Shown here: positions 24,280 through 29,082 of the stretch, piece by piece | Layout of the letters: each line of letters begins with the position of its first letter | Position numbering within the stretch: the first letter of the stretch is position 1 | Assembly (NCBI GenBank): GCA_036384215.1 | Contig: DASVMX010000447.1 | Location: 1-29,082 of the forward strand | DNA length: 29,082 nucleotides | From: Paraktedonobacter sp036384215 | GTDB taxonomy: Bacteria > Chloroflexota > Ktedonobacteria > Ktedonobacterales > Ktedonobacteraceae | Direction: 5' to 3' | The notes under the pieces: generated by a model | Database searches by the model: none | Told to the model about the DNA's origin: nothing | The model's input: only the letters and a program-made list of their open reading frames with translations | Made by a program: the position numbers and the translations under genes

Positions 24280-24309
24280 ATTATACGAAATGAGAGACGT
24301 TCCTGTTAA
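24280..24309 (-). promoter_or_regulatory. Probable promoter of the GTPase operon
   Basis: On the minus strand TTAACA (24309-24304), an 18-nt spacer and TATAAT (24285-24280). It lies about 250 bp before the chosen ATG, so the transcript would have a long leader or use an upstream start codon. Confidence 0.5.
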
Positions 24310-24535
24310 CAAAACAGGGCATGCATTTTTCCTGCCAGCATTACCCATTCTTTTTATAAAGGGGCAGAAGCTTGCTGTTTGCCGGGCTTTGGGTACGTGA
24401 TTAGCTCAACGCACTGACAGGTTTTTCAATTTGATGAAACAGTTTTATCACGTTTCTGGCGAAAAAGCACAATGAATGGGACATCTGTGCCACCATTTGC
24501 GAGCGATGGAGTGAAAAACGAGGTTATGACCTATG

Positions 24536-24604
24536 CAGGCATTACGCATCAATGGTTCCGCTGGCCGCGTCGCGGCCAGCGGAACCATTGATGCGTAATG
24601 CCTG
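24536..24604. repeat. Near-perfect 69-bp palindrome (34-bp arms, 1-nt centre)
   Basis: Positions 24536-24569 and 24571-24604 are exact reverse complements, with a single T between. It lies 21 bp past the stop of the aminotransferase V gene. No T tract follows in either direction. Such a long exact palindrome would form a cruciform in DNA or a very strong RNA hairpin. Confidence 0.85.
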
Positions 24605-24625
24605 TGAGTCGCGCAGCGGCATCTT

Positions 24626-25891
24626 TTACAGCAGGTCCAGACAGTTTAAGACCTGGTTCACTTCTTCCGCTGTGTTATAGTGAGCCATGCCCAGGCGCAG
24701 CGCGCCGCCGTTTTTCTCCAGGTCCAGCCGCTCCATGATGCCCAGGGCGTAATAATTGCCGTCCCAGGCAAAGATGCCGTGCTGGCCCAGATGTTGGGCT
24801 GCTTCCAGCGGTGTATGGCCGGCGATATTGCAGGTGATCGTGGGGACGCGCCAGTTGAGGCGCGCGTGATCAGTGATGCCGTAGACGGTGCTGCCTTTAA
24901 TCTCGCGCAGGCCCGCGATCAGTTGCGCGGCCAGACCACGCTCGTAATCAACCATAGCTTGCATAGCGATTTTCAGGTCGCGCTGGCGCCCACTGTACTC
25001 CGCAAAAGCGCCTGTGTAAAGGTCGCGCTGTTCGCGGCCCAGCAGGTGCAGGTAATCGATCACGCCGACCAGGCCAGCCAGGCATTCGTGATTCTGTGTG
25101 CCTGTTTCCCAGCGGTCGGGAGCACCAGCGGGGGCCGGGCGCACTTTGTAGGCGGGGAAGTGCTCCAGGTGCTGTTGTTTGCCGTAGAGAATGCCCAGGT
25201 GTGGACCGAAAAATTTGTAAGACGAGCAGACCAGAAAATCCGTGTCCAGCGCCTGGACATCGATTGGAGCGTGGGGCGCGAATTGCACCGCGTCGATCCA
25301 GGTGAGCGCCCCGACCTCGTGCGCCCAGCGCACAGCAGTGGCGACATCGTTGATTGTGCCGACCGCGTTTGAAGCATAACCGACCGCGACCAGCTTTGTG
25401 CGCTCGTTGATTTTCGCGCGCATATCCTCCATATTCAGCGTCACATCCGCGGGATGGACATCCACCGTGCGAATCACTATGCCGCGTTCTTGCAAGGCCA
25501 GCCAGGGTGCCACGTTCGCGTCATGGTCGAGCACCGTCACCACAATCTCATCGCCTGGCTGGAGCGTTTTGCCGATGGCCCGGCTGAAAGCAAAGGTCAG
25601 CGTGGTCATATTCGGGCCAAAAACAATTTCAGCGGGATTGGCGGCGTGCAAGAAATCCGCCATGCCCTGGCGTGCTGCCGCGATAACTTCATCAGTGCGC
25701 TGGCTGGTCAGAAAAGCGCCATGGGTGTTCGCGTTCGATGTTTGCAGATAGGCAACAATACCGTCAATCACCTGGCGGGCTACCTGCGTGCCACCAGGAT
25801 TGTCAAAATAGATGGCCGGACGCCCGTTCACAGTCTGGCTGAGCGCGGGAAAATACTGACGATAAGAACTGAGGTCTGGAATCTGGGACAT
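24626..25891 (-). CDS. Class V aminotransferase (cysteine desulfurase-like, VC1184-type)
   Basis: A PLP fold-type I enzyme of 421 residues. It has IYFDNPGGTQVARQVIDG near the N-terminus, NANTHGAFLTSQRTDE, VVTVLDHDANVAPW, TWIDAVQFAPHAPIDV with the PLP-pairing Asp, and FLVCSSYKFFGPHLGILYG with the Schiff-base Lys. The layout fits the VC1184-type group of cysteine desulfurase-like proteins. The usual active-site loop RxGxHCA is replaced by LRLGMAHYNTAEEV with no Cys, so sulfur transfer by a persulfide is not supported and another PLP reaction is possible. GAGGAG lies about 10 nt before the ATG. It is monocistronic, with a huge palindrome just after its end. Confidence 0.88.
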   Translation of the reverse strand: MSQIPDLSSYRQYFPALSQTVNGRPAIYFDNPGGTQVARQVIDGIVAYLQTSNANTHGAFLTSQRTDEVIAAARQGMADFLHAANPAEIVFGPNMTTLTFAFSRAIGKTLQPGDEIVVTVLDHDANVAPWLALQERGIVIRTVDVHPADVTLNMEDMRAKINERTKLVAVGYASNAVGTINDVATAVRWAHEVGALTWIDAVQFAPHAPIDVQALDTDFLVCSSYKFFGPHLGILYGKQQHLEHFPAYKVRPAPAGAPDRWETGTQNHECLAGLVGVIDYLHLLGREQRDLYTGAFAEYSGRQRDLKIAMQAMVDYERGLAAQLIAGLREIKGSTVYGITDHARLNWRVPTITCNIAGHTPLEAAQHLGQHGIFAWDGNYYALGIMERLDLEKNGGALRLGMAHYNTAEEVNQVLNCLDLL

Positions 25892-26175
25892 ATATGCAGT
25901 CTCCTCTCATGAAGCGGGCGAACGATCAAAATACCCCCACAAATAGAAACTATACAATGATATTTATCTATTTGGAAGCCAGAGAGCCCCACTGATCGGA
26001 GAACGAATAAAAATACCATCTGAAAAACCGCTCTTGCCATAGAGGGATGGAAAACACGCATAATCTCCACTTTCCGCTTTCTCAGAGCCTTCGTCCTCCC
26101 GAATAGATGTTTATCTGTAATGGACCTGCTTATATTTGAACCAGGAACTGTTCTATGAACTCAAGGAGGTTGTAC

Positions 26176-26748
26176 ATGAGAAAAGCAATCAGAACATCCT
26201 GCTATCCTGGTTTGCCCCTTTTATTCCTGGGAATGCTCCTGGCTCTCAGCCTGTTGAATGTCCCTGTCAGCGCCAGTGCTCATGCTGTGCGCCCAAATGG
26301 TTCTTCGCGTTTGATGCACAGGCAACGCTGGGGAAAAGTTATCGTTGTGAGTATTTCGCAACAATGGTTGACGGCTTATCAGAACGGGCAGCCGGTTTTT
26401 GACACCGCGGTCTTAACCGGGCGACCTTCACTGCCAACGCCGCTGGGCACCTACCATATCTTCTCGAAAGTCAGTCCGGCGATTTTCCGTTCTCCTTTCC
26501 CGCGGAAATCCCCCTACTGGTATCCGCCGACGCATATCAAGTACGCGATGGAGTGGAGAGCTGGCGGCTACTATCTTCACGATTCCTGGTGGCATACCGT
26601 CTATGGCGCCGGCACCAATGGCAAACACTACGATCCCACCTACGGCTGGCAGCAGGGGTCGCATGGTTGCATCTCCATGCCGGTGAGCGCGTCAAGTTTT
26701 CTCTATCACTGGGCGCCCCTTGGCACAACAGTGAAAATTGTACGCTAA
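26176..26748 (+). CDS. Secreted L,D-transpeptidase (YkuD family)
   Basis: L,D-transpeptidases cross-link peptidoglycan stems between third residues or attach proteins to the wall. ATG 26176 follows AAGGAGG at 6 nt; the frame opens 21 bp earlier without such a site. The 190-residue product has a signal peptide (basic MRKAIRTSCYP, hydrophobic core LPLLFLGMLLALSLL, likely cleavage after SASAHA near residue 37). The YkuD domain follows: KVIVVSISQQWLTAYQNGQ, TGRPSLPTPLGTYHIFSK, YYLHDSWWH (His135) and the catalytic GSHGCISMP (His163, Cys165). There is no peptidoglycan-binding or LysM domain. It is monocistronic and ends with a hairpin. Confidence 0.95.
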   Translation: MRKAIRTSCYPGLPLLFLGMLLALSLLNVPVSASAHAVRPNGSSRLMHRQRWGKVIVVSISQQWLTAYQNGQPVFDTAVLTGRPSLPTPLGTYHIFSKVSPAIFRSPFPRKSPYWYPPTHIKYAMEWRAGGYYLHDSWWHTVYGAGTNGKHYDPTYGWQQGSHGCISMPVSASSFLYHWAPLGTTVKIVR

Positions 26749-26775
26749 GCGCGAAGAGGAGAGTGATGGCCCTAA

Positions 26776-26823
26776 AACAGAGCGAGGCCGACAGCGGGTG
26801 TCCGCTGCCGGCCTCGCTCTGTT
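26776..26823 (+). terminator. 22-bp stem-loop after the L,D-transpeptidase gene
   Basis: Arms 26776-26797 and 26802-26823 pair over 22 bp with one mismatch and a GTGT loop, 27 bp after the stop. Only GTTA follows, so there is no U tract; it may still stop transcription or protect the 3' end, or be another palindromic repeat of this genome. Confidence 0.5.
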
Positions 26824-26846
26824 ACTGACAACAGGTGCTATAAGTT

Positions 26847-27005
26847 CAGGGCTATTTACTTCTCGCACCTCATCAAAGCCAGACCCCGCCCCAAAGATTT
26901 AAAAGGTGTTTTTCAGGCAGGAGGTGCGAAGCACCTCCTGCCTGAAAAACACCTGAACAAAAAGGGGGCGGGGCGGAGCCTTGAGCGAAGAAGTAAATAG
27001 CGCTG
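26847..27005. mobile_element. MITE-like element, copy 2 (159 bp) with perfect 9-bp target duplication
   Basis: The left end CAGGGCTATTTACTTCT (26847-26863) and the right end (26989-27005) form a 17-bp terminal inverted repeat with one mismatch. The same 9 bp, CTATAAGTT, lie directly outside both ends (26838-26846 and 27006-27014). Inside, a perfect 24-bp inverted repeat (26911-26934 / 26938-26961 region, 3-nt centre GAA) and an outer pair of GC-rich tracts (CCCCGCCCC / GGGGCGGGG) make the whole element fold back. It codes for nothing. Confidence 0.85.
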
Positions 27006-27485
27006 CTATAAGTTTCAATACGCTTGACCTGCCTCTGGCGGATGTGATATCTTTTAGACGAAGAGGTTGTTATCACAATCACAGCGCAAAACAGGAATCT
27101 GGTAGCTACAATGGAAATGCAATTTCTCACAATTGCCACTCCCGCGTAGGCAATCACGCCGGGCTTACGCGGGTTAAGAAATGGCTTATATGCATAATGC
27201 CTTTGCTCATCGCCGATGAGCAGGTCTTGATCTAATCTTTTGCATCTTCTGCACTATTCTTATCCCTCCAGTTGGCGTGTGTCGCCGGGCCGTATCGTCT
27301 CGTGCCCGTTTATCCACTGATGGCTGCGACACCTTCCGCTACCAGTACCACGAGATCTGGCCCTGACAGACCACCCGAATGCTCTCTCTGTTTGCCCGGC
27401 CTTTCATGTGTGAAACATTCTTAGCACAACGGCATAACTGTGTATAAAAGCCGTATACGTATGTAGAAATCGAGGTTAACAACAA
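27006..27485. other. 480-bp intergenic region before the ABC-F gene
   Basis: After the right target duplication of the MITE there is nothing I recognise until the promoter at 27421-27448. Short frames are of low quality. Confidence 0.55.
27421..27448 (+). promoter_or_regulatory. Possible promoter of the ABC-F gene
   Basis: TTAGCA (27421-27426), 16 nt, TATAAA (27443-27448), 37 bp before the ATG. Confidence 0.45.
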
Positions 27486-29082
27486 ATGTTGCAGGTCAAT
27501 CATATCTCCCTGGCATATGGAGCACGCACCATCCTGGATGATGTCTCGTTTACGGTCGCACCCGGAGAGAAGGCCGGACTGATTGGCGTGAATGGAGCCG
27601 GGAAAAGCTCGCTGCTGAAAATCATCGCTGGACTCCAGCAGGGCGATAGAGGCAAGGTTGCTCATCCGCGTAGCTTTGGCTACCTCTCGCAGGACGTGGC
27701 GCATGACACGTCAGTGGCCGAGGGTACAAGCGTGCGCGAGTTTGTCTTTAGCAGCACAGGCCTGGATCAGGCCGTGAGCGATTACGAGGATTTGAGCGCG
27801 AAGCTCGCCGAGGCGGGCGATGATCTGGAAGAAGTGCTCCAGCGCTTCGAGGTTGCGCAGGATGCCCTGGATCGCCTGGGATATTACGAGGCCGATGCCC
27901 GCACCGAACAATTGATCGCCGGTCTGAATATTGGCGGAGTCACGCTGGATCGCCAGGTTCAGACGCTCAGCGGAGGACAAAAAACCAAGCTGGCCCTGGT
28001 GCGACTACTTTTCCAGGCGCCAGATCTGCTCTTGCTCGACGAGCCAACAAACTTCCTGGATGTCGATGCGACGGGCTGGCTGATGGAGTTCCTCGAACGC
28101 TACCGCGGCGCGCTGCTGATCATTTCACACGATCTGGATTTGCTGGACAAGAGCATCAATAAAGTGCTGCGCCTCAACGAGTTTACCCATAAACTTGAGG
28201 AATATCGCGGCACATACACCAACTACCTGACCGTGACAGGGGATGCGCTGGCGTTGATGGAAAAGACGAAGGCGCAGCAGGATCGCGAGATTGCCCGTCT
28301 GCGCAAGACTTCTGAGAAACTGCGCGGTTACGGTGCAACGCGTGTGAGCCAGCGTATTGCGATGGACAAACGCATTGCGGAATTAGAGGCAAGCGCCCCG
28401 CAACTTCCGCAGGTGAGTCGCAAGATGAAGGTGGATTTCCCGGTACGCTATCCCAGTGCGCAGTTGGTGGTCAAAGCGGAGAATCTGAGTAAGAGCTATG
28501 GCACGCGTGAACTGTTCCGCAACATCAACTTCGAGGTCGAACGCGGGCAGCGCCTGGTGCTGGTTGGCTTGAACGGCGTGGGCAAGACGACGCTTTTGCG
28601 CACCATGCTCGGTCTGTTGCCTATGAGCACAGGCACCGTGGCCATCGATGAGCGCGCGCGCCTGGGGTATTACGCGCAGGAAAACGAGGGACTGGATTAT
28701 GAGAATACCGTGCTCAATGAAGCCACGGCGGTCTTGCCGGAGGATACCAGGCGAGTGCGTGGGGTACTGGGGCGTTTCATGTTCAACGGCGAGCGCGTTT
28801 TCCAGCAGATTGGTACCCTGAGCGGTGGCGAGAAGACGCGCCTGGCGCTGGCCAAGATGGTGCTGGATGGTCCTAATCTGCTGGTCCTCGACGAGCCAAC
28901 CTCGCACCTGGATGTGCTTTCGCGCAACATCATCGGTGAGTCGCTGGGCCACTACAATGGCACGATCATCGCCGTGACCCACGATGTGGAGTTTGTGCGC
29001 GCCTTGCGTCCAGATACGCTCCTGCTCATGCCCGAGGGGAAAATCATCCCCTACGAGACAGAGCACGACGAACTGCTCAAAC
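27486..29082 (+). CDS. ABC-F family ATPase, 3' end missing
   Basis: The frame is open from ATG 27486 to the window edge (532 codons), so the C-terminus is not seen. There are two ATPase domains in one chain and no membrane segment: domain 1 has GVNGAGKSS (about 34-42), LSGGQKTKLA (161-170), LLLLDEPTNFLD (181-192) and IISHD. A linker of about 80 charged residues follows (EYRGTYTNYL... KTKAQQDREIARLRK). Domain 2 has GLNGVGKTT, LSGGEKTRLA, LLVLDEPTSHLD and AVTHD. ABC-F proteins act at the ribosome, either resolving stalled translation (like EttA/Uup) or protecting it from antibiotics; which one cannot be told. Only a weak GAGG lies before the ATG. Confidence 0.93.
   Translation, partial: MLQVNHISLAYGARTILDDVSFTVAPGEKAGLIGVNGAGKSSLLKIIAGLQQGDRGKVAHPRSFGYLSQDVAHDTSVAEGTSVREFVFSSTGLDQAVSDYEDLSAKLAEAGDDLEEVLQRFEVAQDALDRLGYYEADARTEQLIAGLNIGGVTLDRQVQTLSGGQKTKLALVRLLFQAPDLLLLDEPTNFLDVDATGWLMEFLERYRGALLIISHDLDLLDKSINKVLRLNEFTHKLEEYRGTYTNYLTVTGDALALMEKTKAQQDREIARLRKTSEKLRGYGATRVSQRIAMDKRIAELEASAPQLPQVSRKMKVDFPVRYPSAQLVVKAENLSKSYGTRELFRNINFEVERGQRLVLVGLNGVGKTTLLRTMLGLLPMSTGTVAIDERARLGYYAQENEGLDYENTVLNEATAVLPEDTRRVRGVLGRFMFNGERVFQQIGTLSGGEKTRLALAKMVLDGPNLLVLDEPTSHLDVLSRNIIGESLGHYNGTIIAVTHDVEFVRALRPDTLLLMPEGKIIPYETEHDELLK

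Larger units (their letters stand above)
24030..24625. other. 596-bp gap between GTPase and aminotransferase V genes
   Basis: It contains the promoter above, a possible leader (24030-24273), about 200 bp in which I see nothing clear, and the 69-bp palindrome at 24536-24604. No tRNA or known riboswitch pattern was recognised. Confidence 0.6.

Noticed and set aside
24030..24530. Riboswitch or tRNA in the long gap
   Set aside because: I looked for tRNA T-loop patterns and for the conserved cores of TPP, cobalamin and c-di-GMP riboswitches and found nothing convincing.
28383..29066. 227-residue minus-strand frame at the window end
   Set aside because: It is antisense to the second ATPase domain of the ABC-F gene, whose frame is open and full of conserved motifs.
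1..29082. CRISPR array, restriction-modification, toxin-antitoxin or prophage genes
   Set aside because: No regularly spaced direct repeats, nuclease/methylase motifs, paired small toxin genes or phage structural genes were seen. The isolated LuxR-type HTH gene has no partner that would make it an antitoxin.

Overview
The window is a chromosomal stretch, fairly GC-rich and dense with metabolic genes. Its gene content suggests a monoderm, multicellular-type Chloroflexota, most likely of the class Ktedonobacteria. The basis is a bacterial family B DNA polymerase, mycobacterial-type phospholipid mannoside genes, a LuxR-type stand-alone HTH protein, an L,D-transpeptidase and many intergenic fold-back elements. 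This taxonomic call is inference; there is no rRNA or marker phylogeny in the window.

Layout. 1-1.04 kb: the 3' end of a glycine C-acetyltransferase (Kbl/BioF family) converges on a HAD phosphatase. 1.27-3.87 kb: two group-1 glycosyltransferases on +. 4.0-5.84 kb: GTP cyclohydrolase I (-) and a SufR-like winged-helix regulator with a Cys cluster (+), separated by a 286-bp island of nested inverted repeats. 5.9-9.7 kb: a lipid-glycosylation locus with two tandem LpxL/PatA-type acyltransferases (+), converging on a PimA-like mannosyltransferase coupled to a PHP phosphoesterase (-). 10-12 kb: acetoacetyl-CoA synthetase (-). 12.3-13.96 kb: diacylglycerol/lipid kinase plus PlsC acyltransferase (+), overlapping endonuclease III (-) tail to tail. 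14.66-15.5 kb: a small unknown protein (-) and a LuxR-type HTH protein (+) behind a 22-bp perfect stem-loop. 15.6-18.4 kb: a small inverted-repeat mobile element, then family B DNA polymerase (+). 18.6-24.0 kb: a five-gene minus-strand run (GTPase, HExxH protein, prephenate dehydrogenase, FAD oxidoreductase, membrane protein). 24.6-25.9 kb: a class V aminotransferase (-) with a 69-bp palindrome just past its end. 26.2-26.75 kb: a secreted L,D-transpeptidase (+). 27.5 kb to the end: an ABC-F ATPase cut by the window edge.

The genes fall into three themes. One is envelope lipid and glycolipid synthesis: acyltransferases, PimA-like GT, lipid kinase, PlsC, L,D-transpeptidase and the two GT4 enzymes. 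One is genome maintenance: Nth and PolB. The third is amino-acid and cofactor metabolism: Kbl, FolE, TyrA, FAD oxidoreductase and aminotransferase V.

The most distinctive non-coding signal is a family of fold-back elements. Two copies (15631-15885 and 26847-27005) share the same 17-bp terminal inverted repeat and each is bounded by a 9-bp direct repeat, perfect for one copy and 7/9 for the other. This looks like a non-autonomous transposon family. I found no CRISPR array, tRNA, rRNA or obvious defence system.
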